In this document: piece by piece, positions 25,080-34,943 of the stretch
How the letters are laid out: every line of letters starts with the position of its first letter
How positions within the stretch are numbered: position 1 is the first letter of the stretch
Source of the DNA: Flavobacterium difficile
Lineage (GTDB): Bacteria; Bacteroidota; Bacteroidia; Flavobacteriales; Flavobacteriaceae
Length of the DNA: 64,000 bases
Reading direction: 5' to 3'
Assembly: GCF_011392115.1 (NCBI RefSeq)
Contig: NZ_JAAJBT010000003.1
Coordinates: 186,001-250,000, forward strand
Made by a program: the position numbers and the translations under genes
The notes under the pieces: generated by a model
What the model was told of the DNA's origin: nothing
The model's input: the letters and a program-made list of their open reading frames with translations, nothing else
Database searches by the model: none

Positions 25080-25610
25080 ATGCGACTTTTAAAATTAAAT
25101 AAAATAGTAGTTTTTTTGGTTTTGATAACCACAATATCCTGTAGTGTTCAGAATCAAACGAGCACAGATTATTATAAGTCTTTAGGACCCAATTTAAATG
25201 TGAGGTTTTATGATAAGTTGGATACCCTTAGAAATCAATATGATGCTAGTATTTCAACCAGAAGTTTTGTTAAATTATTTACAGATAAAAATGATGTGGA
25301 TTATACAAAACCTATGGCTATAAAAATGACTGAAAATAAAATGTATTTGCATTTCAGTGATGCGCAAAAGAAAGAATTTGTATTGCAATTTTATGGTAAA
25401 CTACATAAACAGAAGTTTGTTTTTTATACCAATTATAAAACCATAAATTTTCCAGTTTTGTTACTGAGTAAGCAAATGGAACGATTTAAAATTCAACTTT
25501 CAGAAAACAATGAATTGTTAATTGAAAAATATAACGTGAATGAAGGAATGATGTTGTGTTTTGGAGCGGGTAATTCTTATGAAAATTTATATCGATTTAA
25601 AATTCTTTAA
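25080..25610 (+). CDS. Hypothetical lipoprotein (paralogue pair, second member)
   Basis: The 176-residue protein has a lipoprotein signal ('LVLITTISCSV', lipid Cys about 21). Its end, 'FKIQLSENNELLIEKYNV' and 'MMLCFGAGNSYENLYRFKI', matches the same region of the preceding lipoprotein. The rest is beta-rich with no known domain. It precedes an exported, possibly outer-membrane protein by one base, so the products may act together at the cell envelope. Confidence 0.6.
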   Translation: MRLLKLNKIVVFLVLITTISCSVQNQTSTDYYKSLGPNLNVRFYDKLDTLRNQYDASISTRSFVKLFTDKNDVDYTKPMAIKMTENKMYLHFSDAQKKEFVLQFYGKLHKQKFVFYTNYKTINFPVLLLSKQMERFKIQLSENNELLIEKYNVNEGMMLCFGAGNSYENLYRFKIL

Positions 25611-25611
25611 G

Positions 25612-26226
25612 ATGAGAAAAGTATTATTTTTTGTTTTGTTTGCTATAAAATTACAAGCGCAAGACACAATTGTTTTTCCTAAAATTGATGTTTTTAAAAG
25701 AAATATTGTTGAGGTGAGTTACGGAATTCCTTTAGGTGATTTAGCTAATAAATATGAAAGCACTATAAATTCCGGAATATATTTTAGAACAAAAATTGGT
25801 AAAAAACAGTTTATAGATTTCGGATTGGAAGTAAGTGGAGTGGTGCAAGGGAATGCGATTAATTATACATTTAATGGAGAAAATGTAATTTTAGATGGAA
25901 GTAAATCTGCTTTTTTATTAGGGTTACGATATACCCGATTTTTATATCAATCTAAGAATGAAGTTTTCCATATTGAATCTAATTCAGGTTTAGGTTGGAG
26001 GTATTTGCATTACAGTAAACCAGAAGACGAAAAGTATAAAGAAATAGATTTATCACCCACACTTAATACTGTGGCTATTTCTCAAGGATTAAAAATTATG
26101 TACGGTGGTTTTGGTGTGTTTTGCAATTATCAGTATGCACCATATGATTTGTTTAATTCAAAAATTGAAGACCATTTTGGCGGAGAATCTATTAATTTCG
26201 GAATTTCAGGAAGTTGGAATTTTTAA
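25612..26226 (+). CDS. Exported protein, probable outer-membrane beta-barrel
   Basis: Start is set at ATG 25612 (204 residues) because it directly follows the previous stop and yields a signal peptide 'MRKVLFFVLFAIKLQAQ'; a longer frame reads into the upstream gene. The mature part alternates polar and apolar residues and ends in aromatic Phe ('ESINFGISGSWNF'), typical of an outer-membrane barrel end. No specific family is recognised. It closes the cassette before a bidirectional terminator. Confidence 0.55.
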   Translation: MRKVLFFVLFAIKLQAQDTIVFPKIDVFKRNIVEVSYGIPLGDLANKYESTINSGIYFRTKIGKKQFIDFGLEVSGVVQGNAINYTFNGENVILDGSKSAFLLGLRYTRFLYQSKNEVFHIESNSGLGWRYLHYSKPEDEKYKEIDLSPTLNTVAISQGLKIMYGGFGVFCNYQYAPYDLFNSKIEDHFGGESINFGISGSWNF

Positions 26227-26242
26227 TTTTAAGTAATTATAC

Positions 26243-26278
26243 AAAAAAAACCCGATAAATTATTTTATCGGGTTTTTT
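26243..26278. terminator. Bidirectional terminator between the lipoprotein cassette and pnp
   Basis: A 13-bp stem aaaacccgataaa/tttatcgggtttt has T runs on both strands. It lies between two convergent genes. Confidence 0.9.
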
Positions 26279-26297
26279 ATATATGAATTTGAAAAGA

Positions 26298-28448
26298 TTA
26301 GGCTTTTGGAGCGTCGTCTTTTTTCTCTTCTCTTGGAGGTCTTGGTAAAAGAGCTTTTCTAGATACTTTCTCTTTTTTAGTTTTAGGATCAACACCTAAG
26401 TATTTCACCATAAATACATCACCCATGTTTACTACATCAGTCACATTTTCAGTTCTTTCCCAAGCTAATTCAGATACGTGTAATAAAACTTCGTTTCCAG
26501 GAGCTGCTGTATATTCCACAACCGCACCGAAATCTAACATTTTAATAACTTTCACTTCGTAAGCTTCACCCATCGCTGGTTTGAAGATAATAGAGTCAAT
26601 TTTAGCTAATACTGTAGCGATTCCGTCTGGGTCAGTTCCTAAGATTTCAACTACTCCTTGTTCGTCCACTTCGTTGATTACAATTGTTGTTCCAGTAGCT
26701 TTTTGTAATTCTTGAATTACTTTTCCACCAGGTCCAATTAATGCACCAATAAAGTTTCCAGGAATCGTTCTGGTAATAATTTTTGGAGCATGTTTCTTAA
26801 CATCAGCTCTTGGTGTAGCTATTGTTTCAGTTAATTTTCCTAAAATATGTAAACGTCCTTCACGAGCTTGATCTAAAGCTTGCTCCATAATGTCGTAACG
26901 CAAACCATCAATTTTAATATCCATTTGACAGGCAGTAATACCGTCAGCAGTACCAGTTACTTTGAAGTCCATATCTCCTAAGTGATCTTCATCACCTAAA
27001 ATATCAGATAATACTGCGAATTTTTCACCGTCAGTAATTAATCCCATTGCAATACCAGAAACTGGTTTTACCATTTGAACTCCAGCATCCATTAACGCCA
27101 TCGTACCAGCACAAACTGTAGCCATTGAAGAAGAACCGTTAGATTCTAATACTTCAGACACAACACGAATGGTGTAAGGACAATCTGCAGGAATCATGTT
27201 TTTTAACGCTCTTTGCGCTAAGTTTCCGTGACCTACTTCTCTTCTTGAAGTTCCTCTTAAAGGTTTTGCTTCACCTGTTGAGAAAGGTGGGAAATTATAA
27301 TGTAAATAGAATTTTTCTTCACCTTGTTCAGATGGAGAATCTATTTGATTTGCTTCTCTTGAAGTTCCTAAAGTTACTGTAGCTAAAGCTTGTGTTTCTC
27401 CACGTGTAAATAAAGAAGAACCATGAACTCTTGGTAAATAATCAATTTCACACCAAATTGGTCTGATATCAGTTGTTTTTCTACCATCTAAACGAACACC
27501 TAATTCTAATACTACATTACGAACGGCTTCTTTGTTTGTTTTGTAGAAATATTTAGACACTAAATCTCCGTCTTCTGCTAATTCTTCCTCTGTAAATAAA
27601 GCTTTTACTTCTTCTTTTACTTCAGCGAATGCTGCACTTCTTTCATGCTTAGCAGAACCCACTTTAGCGATATTGTAAATTTTATCGTAAGCTGCAGCTT
27701 TTACTTTTTTGTAAATTTCTTCGTTTTCTTTCTCACCTTCGTAAGTACGAATTTCTTTTTTACCAAAAGCAGCTTGTAAACGCAATTGCGCTTGAATTTG
27801 AACTTTGATAGCTTCATGAGCAAATTTGATAGCTTCTACCATTTCTGCTTCTGAAATTTCTTTCATTTCTCCTTCAACCATCGCAACAGAATCCATTGAA
27901 GCTCCAATCATCATGTCGATATCAGATTTTGCTAAGTCTTCTCTACTTGGGTTGATCACAAATTTCCCGTCGATACGCGCCACACGTACTTCAGAAATTA
28001 AGTTGTGAAAAGGAATGTCTGAAACCGCTAATGCTGCTGAAGCGGCTAAACCTGCTAATGAATCAGGCATTACTTCTTCGTCGTGCGACATTAATTGAAT
28101 CATAACTTGTACTTCCGCGTGGTAATCATCTGGGAAAAGTGGGCGTAAAACACGGTCAACTAATCTCATTGTTAATACTTCGCTATCACTTGGACGTGCT
28201 TCTCTTTTGAAGAAACCACCTGGAAAACGACCTGCGGCTGCAAATTTTTCGCGATAATCTACTGTTAAAGGTAAAAAATCTACACTTGGATTGATGTTAC
28301 GAGAGGCTACCGCTGTGGCAAGGATCATCGTATCACCCATTCTTACTACTACAGAACCGTCAGCTTGTTTGGCTAGACGACCTGTCTCGATTGTGATGCT
28401 TCTGCCATCACCTAAATCGATTTTTTCTACAAATAATTGTGGAATCAT
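26298..28448 (-). CDS. pnp: Polyribonucleotide nucleotidyltransferase (PNPase)
   Basis: Start is set at ATG 28448 ('[17 protein letters not shown]', 716 residues), the usual flavobacterial start; a 5-residue longer frame exists. Two RNase PH domains (about 10-230 and 310-545) flank a helical domain. Active-site motifs such as '[20 protein letters not shown]' and '[17 protein letters not shown]' are intact. KH ('[15 protein letters not shown]', about 560-574) and S1 domains follow. It degrades RNA 3' to 5' with phosphate as part of mRNA turnover. It follows rpsO, the conserved order. Confidence 0.97.
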   Translation of the reverse strand: MIPQLFVEKIDLGDGRSITIETGRLAKQADGSVVVRMGDTMILATAVASRNINPSVDFLPLTVDYREKFAAAGRFPGGFFKREARPSDSEVLTMRLVDRVLRPLFPDDYHAEVQVMIQLMSHDEEVMPDSLAGLAASAALAVSDIPFHNLISEVRVARIDGKFVINPSREDLAKSDIDMMIGASMDSVAMVEGEMKEISEAEMVEAIKFAHEAIKVQIQAQLRLQAAFGKKEIRTYEGEKENEEIYKKVKAAAYDKIYNIAKVGSAKHERSAAFAEVKEEVKALFTEEELAEDGDLVSKYFYKTNKEAVRNVVLELGVRLDGRKTTDIRPIWCEIDYLPRVHGSSLFTRGETQALATVTLGTSREANQIDSPSEQGEEKFYLHYNFPPFSTGEAKPLRGTSRREVGHGNLAQRALKNMIPADCPYTIRVVSEVLESNGSSSMATVCAGTMALMDAGVQMVKPVSGIAMGLITDGEKFAVLSDILGDEDHLGDMDFKVTGTADGITACQMDIKIDGLRYDIMEQALDQAREGRLHILGKLTETIATPRADVKKHAPKIITRTIPGNFIGALIGPGGKVIQELQKATGTTIVINEVDEQGVVEILGTDPDGIATVLAKIDSIIFKPAMGEAYEVKVIKMLDFGAVVEYTAAPGNEVLLHVSELAWERTENVTDVVNMGDVFMVKYLGVDPKTKKEKVSRKALLPRPPREEKKDDAPKA

Positions 28449-28463
28449 AAATTTAATTCTCAA

Positions 28464-28589
28464 AGGTTATACAAAGGGTTAGTTGTGTTGTTGTTGTGTA
28501 GTTGTTGTAGTTGTGTCTAACCCAATGAAAAACCAAACTTTTTGTGCTTTTTTTGTAAACAAAAAGGGGCACAAAGCCCCTTTAGTATA
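28464..28589. other. pnp leader with GTT-rich simple repeats
   Basis: The stretch 28480-28517 is built from gttgtg/gttgtt/gtagtt units on the plus strand, so the pnp leader RNA would carry repeated AAC/ACA units. The rpsO terminator lies to its right. It contains no gene. Confidence 0.5.
28561..28583 (-). terminator. Terminator after rpsO
   Basis: An 8-bp stem (aaaggggc/gccccttt) with a 5-base loop is followed on the minus strand by a T run. It would partly insulate pnp from rpsO transcription. Confidence 0.85.
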
Positions 28590-28859
28590 TTATTTTCTAA
28601 TTCCTAATTCTTTAATAATCTCACGGTATCTTAAGATATCTTTCTTTTTTAAGTAATCAAGTAAAGCTCTTCTTTTACCTACTAAAAGTACTAATGATCT
28701 TTCAGTATTATAATCGTGACGATTTTTTTTCAAGTGCTCCGTTAAGTGTGAAATTCTGAATGTGAATAACGCAATTTGTCCTTCTGCTGAACCTGTGTTT
28801 TCTGCTTTTCCTCCGTGTTTAGCGAAGATTTCTGCTTTTGTTTCTTTAGTCAAATACAT
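28590..28859 (-). CDS. rpsO: 30S ribosomal protein S15
   Basis: The 89-residue protein has the S15 length and signature: 'GSAEGQIALFTFRISHLTEH' (about 22-41), 'LKKNRHDYNTERSLVLLVGK' (about 42-61) and 'RRALLDYLKKKD'. It binds 16S rRNA at the central domain early in 30S assembly. Adjacent to pnp as in most bacteria. Confidence 0.98.
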   Translation of the reverse strand: MYLTKETKAEIFAKHGGKAENTGSAEGQIALFTFRISHLTEHLKKNRHDYNTERSLVLLVGKRRALLDYLKKKDILRYREIIKELGIRK

Positions 28860-28958
28860 GCTAATATTATTTAAATGATTATTATGTAGATTGAGTTTGT
28901 CTCAATACGGGTGCAAATGTACAATTAATTTCTGAAGTTACAAGTTTCTACTGTTTTT

Positions 28959-30251
28959 TTATTTTAACCACAAGTTTCGGTACTCCATTTTTTTGTCGTA
29001 ATCATTAGCTTGTTTTTCTATGTTAAACCATCTGTGATCTCTTGGGTCATTACCAACTCCAGCTAAATAAGCCCAATTGCCCCAATTGCTACATACATCA
29101 TAATCAATTAATTGTTCTTCGAAATAAGCAGCTCCTACACGCCAATCCATATTCAATTCATTGCAAAAATAACTGGCTACATTTTGTCGGCCTCGATTAC
29201 TCATAAATCCGGTATTTTTTAATTCAATCATATTAGCATTGATGAAATCGGATTGTGTTGCTCCGTTACTCCATTGTGATAGCAATTTTTCGTTCAATGA
29301 TTTGGAATTGACTTTTTCAGATTGAATACCTGAATACAAGAAAAATTTAGTTTGGTGTTTTTTAAACATAAAACGGAAAAAATCTCTCCAAAGCAATTCG
29401 AAAACTAACCAATAAGTAGAATCATTCGCGCCAAATTCTTTTTCATATTTTTTAACTTCAGTATGAATGTAACGTGGCGAGATGCAACCCATGGCTAACC
29501 AAGCAGAAAATTTAGACGAATAATCTGCACCCACCATTCCGTTTCTGGTTTCTTTGTATTTGGATAAGCATTTTGTTTCGTAAAAATAATGGTTCAATCT
29601 TTTAATAGCTTCAGATTCTCCGCCTTTAAATTGAATAGCGGCACGTTTATCGATGGTTACTTTTTTTAAGCCTAAAGCATCTAATGAAGGAAGTTGCAAC
29701 GCTGGAATTTCCGGAGAATGGATTTCGGTTGGTTTTTCGAACGATTTTCTTATGATTGCGTCTTTTTCCGTTTTCTTTCTGAAATTGGTAAACACATCTG
29801 GAATGTTTTTAATTGAAAACGGTAAATCCTCAGCATGATATAACGTACTTGTACTGCAAGTTTCTAGTTCGCATCGCAATTTGAATAATTCATCTTGCAC
29901 CATTTTCTCAGTTCGTTTTTCTTCAAAGGCGACTTCGCGTTTTGCATATACTTTTTGAATTTTGTATTCTTGAACGATTTTAGGAAGCTCCACTTCTGGT
30001 TTACCTTTAACAATCAGTAATCCAGAACCTAATTTTCTTAAATTCGCATCTAAATCTTGTAACGATTCCAGTAAAAATTGTGCTCTATAACCACCTGTTT
30101 TTTTAAAACCATAAGGGGTAGTTTCAAAATGAGAATCGTCAAAACAATACACCGGTACAATTTCTTTGCTGTTTGCAATGGCTTTCACTAAGCTTTCATT
30201 GTCTTCTAATCGTAAATCGGTTTTAAACCAAACTAATGCTGTTTTTATCAT
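28959..30251 (-). CDS. DASH-family cryptochrome/photolyase
   Basis: The 430-residue flavoprotein starts with a photolyase alpha/beta domain ('ALVWFKTDLRLEDNESLVKA', about 5-24) and ends with the FAD-binding helical domain ('GFMSNRGRQNVASYF', 'WRVGAAYFEEQLIDYDVCSN', 'NWGNWAYLAGVGNDPRDHRW'). The last stretches are the DASH hallmark as I remember it. Cry-DASH proteins repair pyrimidine dimers in single-stranded DNA or act as light sensors. It is the last of eight same-strand genes of a light-repair island, 93 bases past the FeS photolyase gene, and may have its own promoter. Confidence 0.93.
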   Translation of the reverse strand: MIKTALVWFKTDLRLEDNESLVKAIANSKEIVPVYCFDDSHFETTPYGFKKTGGYRAQFLLESLQDLDANLRKLGSGLLIVKGKPEVELPKIVQEYKIQKVYAKREVAFEEKRTEKMVQDELFKLRCELETCSTSTLYHAEDLPFSIKNIPDVFTNFRKKTEKDAIIRKSFEKPTEIHSPEIPALQLPSLDALGLKKVTIDKRAAIQFKGGESEAIKRLNHYFYETKCLSKYKETRNGMVGADYSSKFSAWLAMGCISPRYIHTEVKKYEKEFGANDSTYWLVFELLWRDFFRFMFKKHQTKFFLYSGIQSEKVNSKSLNEKLLSQWSNGATQSDFINANMIELKNTGFMSNRGRQNVASYFCNELNMDWRVGAAYFEEQLIDYDVCSNWGNWAYLAGVGNDPRDHRWFNIEKQANDYDKKMEYRNLWLK

Positions 30252-30253
30252 GT

Positions 30254-30290
30254 TAGCCCCCTAACCCCCAAAGGGGGAATTCCTATTAGG
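30254..30290. repeat. Short C/G-run palindrome between two photolyase genes
   Basis: It contains cccctaacccccaaaggggg and a distal ttagggg, giving an inner cccc/gggg hairpin and an outer cccctaa/ttagggg pairing. Such motifs are frequent between flavobacterial genes. It may act as a weak terminator or stabiliser. Confidence 0.45.
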
Positions 30291-30344
30291 GGTAAATAGG
30301 ATTTTATTGTTAATAGTTTCCATCCAATTATTCCTCCTTTGAGG

Positions 30345-31880
30345 TTATAATTTATTGATGTTTTTTAAATAATAATCGGCTTGTTGTAATAATGCGGCTT
30401 TGTCATCGGGTTTCATTTTTCGCCACACGTTGTACATCATGCCAATTCTTGGATTTGTTCCTAGTTTATCTTCGTTTTTGTCGTAAAAATTCCAATATAA
30501 ACTGTTAAATGGACATGCTTTTTCACCAGTTTTAATTGCTTTTTTATAAAAACAACTGCCACAATAATGACTCATTTTATCCATATACGAAGCGGAACTT
30601 ACATAAGGTTTTGTGCCAACAATTCCACCATCTGCAAACTGACTCATGCCGCGAGTATTAGTTATTTCAACCCATTCAATAGCATCAATATAAATACCTA
30701 AATACCAAGCGTCTACTTCATCAGGATGTACTCCTGCTAAAAGGGCAAAATTTCCAGTAACCATTAATCTTTGGATGTGATGCGCGTAAGCGTAATTTAA
30801 AGATTGATGGATGGCATCTTTCAAACAATTCATTTTTGTTTGGCCTGTCCAAAACCAATCGGGTAATTTATTTTCATGGTTGAAATAATTCATTGTAGCA
30901 TATTCTGGCATTTTATTCCAGTAGATGCCACGCATGTATTCGCGCCAACCGATAATTTGTCGGACAAAACCTTCTAATTGATTGTATTCAATTTCATTAG
31001 GTCTTTTTTTCCATTCTTCAATCGCGCGATTGATAACTTCTAGAGGAGCAATCAGTTTAATATTCATAGAAAACGAAATCCTAGAATGATATAACGACCA
31101 TTCGTTGGGTGTCATTGCATCTTGATAGCTTCCAAAAAGCGCCAAACATTCCGTAACAAAAAAATCTAATAATTGTAAAGATTGTGCTCTTGTTGTGGGC
31201 CAAACGAAATTTTTCGCATCGATAGTTCCAATAGTTTTTATGTCATTTTTTTGAATTTCTGAGAGCACATCAGATACATCGGTGTTAAAAACAAGTGGTG
31301 GAGTAGGCTTGTGGTCTTTCGGTAATTTTTTTCTGTTGTCGCCGTCGTAATTCCATTTTCCTGTTAATGGTTTGTCGCCTTGCATTAAAACATGGTGCTT
31401 TTTTCGCATCATGTGATAAAAACTTTCCATCAAAAAGGTTTTTTTGCCTTCGAAGAAAGTGCCTAATTCTGCTCTAGAACTCATAAAATGCTCGGAATCC
31501 ACAACAGAAGAAGTAATTGCAAGTGTTTGACAAAAGTTTTTCAAATGTTCATCCACACGGTATTCGTCAGGAAGTTGGTATTCGAAATGGGTGAAGTTAT
31601 TTTCATTAATAAGATGCAATATATTTTTATCAAATGCTTGTAAATTAGAGGTGTCGTTTAAATGAATATAAATCACCTGATGGTTTTTCGATTGTAATTC
31701 CGAAGCAAAATTTCGCATGGCAGAAAAGAAACCTACAATTTTCTGAATGTGATGTGTAGCATAATCCGTTTCAGAACGAATTTCCATTAAAACATAAGTA
31801 ACGGATGCATCGCAGGTTTGAAACCAAGAATGATTAATATTTAATTGATCACCTAAAATTAATCGTATTGTTTTTGACAT
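30345..31880 (-). CDS. Cryptochrome/photolyase-related FeS protein (FeS-BCP type)
   Basis: The 511-residue protein begins 'IRLILGDQLNINHSWF', typical of the deoxyribodipyrimidine photolyase-related group (PhrB-like). Late in the protein are 'HIQRLMVTGNFALLAGVHPD' and 'YLGIYIDAIEWVEITNTRGM'. The cysteines in 'HYCGSCFYKK' and 'GEKACPF' can bind the 4Fe-4S cluster of this family. Members repair (6-4) photoproducts in light. Length is normal. It lies 61 bases after the tiny DUF2256 gene. Confidence 0.92.
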   Translation of the reverse strand: MSKTIRLILGDQLNINHSWFQTCDASVTYVLMEIRSETDYATHHIQKIVGFFSAMRNFASELQSKNHQVIYIHLNDTSNLQAFDKNILHLINENNFTHFEYQLPDEYRVDEHLKNFCQTLAITSSVVDSEHFMSSRAELGTFFEGKKTFLMESFYHMMRKKHHVLMQGDKPLTGKWNYDGDNRKKLPKDHKPTPPLVFNTDVSDVLSEIQKNDIKTIGTIDAKNFVWPTTRAQSLQLLDFFVTECLALFGSYQDAMTPNEWSLYHSRISFSMNIKLIAPLEVINRAIEEWKKRPNEIEYNQLEGFVRQIIGWREYMRGIYWNKMPEYATMNYFNHENKLPDWFWTGQTKMNCLKDAIHQSLNYAYAHHIQRLMVTGNFALLAGVHPDEVDAWYLGIYIDAIEWVEITNTRGMSQFADGGIVGTKPYVSSASYMDKMSHYCGSCFYKKAIKTGEKACPFNSLYWNFYDKNEDKLGTNPRIGMMYNVWRKMKPDDKAALLQQADYYLKNINKL

Positions 31881-31941
31881 TTTTTTGATTTTTATTTTTG
31901 TAGCGAATTATCGAAATTTAAAAGTCATTCACTTTTACCAA

Positions 31942-32079
31942 TTACTTAGATGTTCTACATCTGTCGCTGCAATATTTCACTTCTTCCCAAACTTTTTCCC
32001 ATTTTTTTCGCCAAGTGAATGGTTTCTGACAAACAACGCAGATTTTACTTGGCAGATTTTCTTTTTTAACTCCACGCAT
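31942..32079 (-). CDS. DUF2256 zinc-ribbon-like small protein
   Basis: A 45-codon frame starts at ATG 32079 and overlaps the preceding DUF2071 stop by one base (TAATG). The product contains '[19 protein letters not shown]' and 'VKYCSDRCR', so two CxxC/CxxxC pairs for a zinc site and the Trp/Lys-rich middle of DUF2256 (COG4338). This family is often next to photolyase genes; its function is unknown. A longer plus-strand ORF covers the same bases but lacks support. Confidence 0.88.
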   Translation of the reverse strand: MRGVKKENLPSKICVVCQKPFTWRKKWEKVWEEVKYCSDRCRTSK

Positions 32080-32801
32080 TATTCAAATTTTAGTTTGTTT
32101 CTTTTCCATTCGATTCCAACTGCCGAACCTTCTGCAATGAATACGGCTTCTGGTTCCGTGTGGTTTAAAACAGCAAATGATTTTCCGTACATCGCTTCAA
32201 AATCACAATCAATTTTATACTGGAGTACTTTTCTGGTTTTCCAGCTAGGATGTTGCAGTTTGTATTCCTCTGTTTTGTACTCATTCACTTTAGTATAACC
32301 ATAATAATGTTCGTAAATGAATTGTTCTAAACTTTCATTCTCCATGTTTTCAGTATGGTATAAAGAAGTTACTGCTATGCTTTGCCATTTTTTTTCAACT
32401 TCCCATTCGAACGTGATGCTTTGGTTTTCTTTATCTTTTATTTTTTTGTGTTTCGTTGGTACTACCGTATAATGTTCTTTATATAATTTATTGGCCACCC
32501 AAGCTACAACAGGATAAGGAATGGTTTCGTTTATAAAAACTACACCTCTTTTAATGGTGTTATTTTCTGTTTTCTTCACATAAAATCGCAAATTGATTTC
32601 TTCAAATGTGCCAAATTTCGGAATGGGAATGTTAAAAATTTTTGTGTTTTTGAACATGAATCCCACTAAGCTTATGTAACATTTGTTGTTGAATAAATCT
32701 AACTCCACTCCTTTGGGTAAAAAGGGCAATAAAATTGCTGGATCAATTTCATAATTTGCCATAATGATGTCTTCCCAATTTGCTTTTAAAAATAATGCCA
32801 T
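32079..32801 (-). CDS. DUF2071 (YqjF-like) protein
   Basis: The 240-residue soluble protein matches the DUF2071 pattern: '[20 protein letters not shown]' near the start, '[20 protein letters not shown]' and '[12 protein letters not shown]', then a beta-rich middle. Its biochemical role is unknown. It starts directly after the photolyase stop and its own stop overlaps the DUF2256 start, so it is embedded in the light-repair operon, where homologues are also common in other bacteria. Confidence 0.85.
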   Translation of the reverse strand: MALFLKANWEDIIMANYEIDPAILLPFLPKGVELDLFNNKCYISLVGFMFKNTKIFNIPIPKFGTFEEINLRFYVKKTENNTIKRGVVFINETIPYPVVAWVANKLYKEHYTVVPTKHKKIKDKENQSITFEWEVEKKWQSIAVTSLYHTENMENESLEQFIYEHYYGYTKVNEYKTEEYKLQHPSWKTRKVLQYKIDCDFEAMYGKSFAVLNHTEPEAVFIAEGSAVGIEWKRNKLKFE

Positions 32802-34289
32802 TTATGTTTTCCTTTTTGTTTTCCGATTTGGATTGCTCACGTGTTTTTGTAAAATGCGTTTTCCTTCTTGTTTGACTTCGTCTTTTTTTCTGAAACTCCA
32901 AACGATATCACTGGCATATTTTCTGGTTTCTTCGATGTTAACGATCGGAGCAGGATAGTCTTTTCCGATTTTGCAATTGTAAAACTGTTGTTCCATTTCG
33001 TTCATTTTCCAAGGTTCGTGAAGCAAATGAACGGGAACTTCTGCTAATTCGGGAATCCATTGTTTGATGAAAACGCCATCCGAATCGTGTTCTTCCGAGT
33101 TTTTAATCGGATTGTAAATTCGAATCGTATTAATTCCGGTGGTTCCTGATTGCATTTGGATTTGCGGATAATGAATGCCAGGTTCGTAATCTAAAAATTG
33201 TCGGGCTAAAAAATGCAATTCGCGCCAATCTTGCCATAAATTAAACGTGAAAAACGACACCACCATCGCACGCATTCTAAAATTGATATAACCTGTTGCG
33301 ACTAAACAGCGCATGCAAGCATCTACAATCGGAACGCCTGTTTTTCCTTCTTGCCAAGCTTTTATGTATACTTCATTTTTTGGTTTGATTAAAGTATCAT
33401 AAGCTCGGTTCGCATTTTGAAATTCCATTTCGCATTCGTCTTCAAATTTTTGTATGAAATGACAATGCCAGTGCAATCGCGATACAAAATTTAAAATCGC
33501 ACGTTTATTTGTTGCCGATTCATAATGCTGGTTGGTGTATTGATACACCATTCGCATACTGATATTTCCGTAAGTTAAATACGGCGATAATCGGCTACAG
33601 CCTTTTCTGCTTAAAGCTGGTTTAGAAATGTGTTTACTGTAATTAACATAACGCTCTTTTACAAAACTGTCTAAATAACGCCAAGCGAGTGTTTCGCCAC
33701 CCAGTTGAAAGTTTTTATTTGGAGTTGTAATTTCCTCTGATAAGGTTTTACCTTTGATCGAATCATAAAAATCAGCTTCTAATTCAACGGTCTTTACATC
33801 GGATTCTTTCAGTATTTTTGGTGTGGCACGCATGACTTGTTCCCAGCGTTTGTCCCAATTTTGTCTCGACTTTAATTTTCTGATGACTCCATGCATTTGA
33901 TATTCTTTCCAAATAATATTGTTTTTTTTGAAAAGTTCTTGCATGGCGACGTCTCTATCAAACGTTACTTTATTCCCAATTTCTTGATGAGAAAAAATGG
34001 TTTGGACCTCAAATTTTTTAATGATTTCTGAAAAAACTACTTCCGCTTCGTTATGAAAAAAATAAAAATTTTGGTTAGAAGTATGTAACTTCTGCTGTAA
34101 TTCTTGAATAGATTGATAAATGAAACGCCAGTGTCGCACATCTGAATCGTCATAATTCATTACTGAGGGTTCAAAAATATATACTAACAACAGCGGTAAA
34201 CCTGATAGATTCGCATGAAACAACGCTTCGTTATCTAGAATACGTAAGTCGCGTTTGAACCAGACAATATTTACCTTTTTTTTTGACAA
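32802..34289 (-). CDS. Deoxyribodipyrimidine photolyase / cryptochrome
   Basis: The 495-residue protein has the N-terminal antenna domain ('[18 protein letters not shown]', about 6-23) and the C-terminal FAD domain ('[20 protein letters not shown]', '[20 protein letters not shown]', '[16 protein letters not shown]'). It differs from the DASH neighbour and is closer to the class I/FeS-independent cryptochrome-like group. Likely role is light-driven CPD repair. It begins with TTG at 34289, three bases after the flavin reductase stop; no ATG fits better. Confidence 0.92.
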   Translation of the reverse strand: MSKKKVNIVWFKRDLRILDNEALFHANLSGLPLLLVYIFEPSVMNYDDSDVRHWRFIYQSIQELQQKLHTSNQNFYFFHNEAEVVFSEIIKKFEVQTIFSHQEIGNKVTFDRDVAMQELFKKNNIIWKEYQMHGVIRKLKSRQNWDKRWEQVMRATPKILKESDVKTVELEADFYDSIKGKTLSEEITTPNKNFQLGGETLAWRYLDSFVKERYVNYSKHISKPALSRKGCSRLSPYLTYGNISMRMVYQYTNQHYESATNKRAILNFVSRLHWHCHFIQKFEDECEMEFQNANRAYDTLIKPKNEVYIKAWQEGKTGVPIVDACMRCLVATGYINFRMRAMVVSFFTFNLWQDWRELHFLARQFLDYEPGIHYPQIQMQSGTTGINTIRIYNPIKNSEEHDSDGVFIKQWIPELAEVPVHLLHEPWKMNEMEQQFYNCKIGKDYPAPIVNIEETRKYASDIVWSFRKKDEVKQEGKRILQKHVSNPNRKTKRKT

Positions 34290-34292
34290 AAT

Positions 34293-34943
34293 TTATAGTA
34301 GTGATGTAATTGTTTTATTCGGCTTAGCATAACTTAAGCGATCTATTCTTGTGGTTTTATGATAGCTATCTAATCCGGAACAGGTAATGCTTGCAGCTTT
34401 TTCAATATCTAAGAAACCGTCATTTTGTAAACAAGCTTCTGGAAAATAAACTTCTTTCACCTCACCAATCACTAAAACCGTATTGTTAATGGTGAGTTCT
34501 ATCTTTTCTTTAAATTCCATAGCCAATTGCAAATGGCTTTCTCCAACAAAAGGAGCGAAAAAATTGTTTTTGAAGTTGGGTGTTAATTGGGTAACTTCAA
34601 ATTCAGAAATTTCTCTGTCGTATCTCGCAGAAGTTTGATGGGCTTGTTTGTAAATGTTTTCGTTGATGTGATTGATGGTATAAAAACCAGTTTCTAAAAT
34701 ATTTTCTAAAGTATGACGCGGCACAACTCCAGGTCGAAAGATGATTCCAAATAAAGGTGGATTGCTTCCAATGTGTAAAATAGAATCGATTATAGCTAAA
34801 TTGGTTTGTGCTGATTTATTTTGAGTTCCTATTAAACCTACACTTTTAAAACCTCCTAAACTGTTGGCAAAATGAACACGTTGTTGTTTTTCCATTTCAT
34901 TTATTTCTGCCAATGAAATTTTTATTAGTCTATTTTCACCCAT
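34293..34943 (-). CDS. Flavin reductase family protein (FMN-binding split barrel)
   Basis: The 216-residue protein shows the flavin reductase fold: 'FKSVGLIGTQNKSAQTNLAI' (about 32-51), 'PPLFGIIFRPG', 'ETGFYTINHI' and 'FKEKIELTINNTVLVIGEV'. Members bind FMN and reduce flavin or use it for oxygen chemistry. Inside a photolyase operon it might supply reduced flavin, an inference. Its start overlaps the DUF2452 gene by 19 bases. Confidence 0.88.
   Translation of the reverse strand: MGENRLIKISLAEINEMEKQQRVHFANSLGGFKSVGLIGTQNKSAQTNLAIIDSILHIGSNPPLFGIIFRPGVVPRHTLENILETGFYTINHINENIYKQAHQTSARYDREISEFEVTQLTPNFKNNFFAPFVGESHLQLAMEFKEKIELTINNTVLVIGEVKEVYFPEACLQNDGFLDIEKAASITCSGLDSYHKTTRIDRLSYAKPNKTITSLL

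Noticed and set aside
30254..30290. Possible mobile-element end in the C/G-run palindrome
   Set aside because: No target duplication or transposase was seen; it is more likely a simple hairpin.
31885..32298. Plus-strand ORF of 137 codons over the DUF2256/DUF2071 region
   Set aside because: It overlaps the DUF2256 gene completely and part of DUF2071 on the other strand. Its product has no coherent domain, whereas the minus-strand frames match families.
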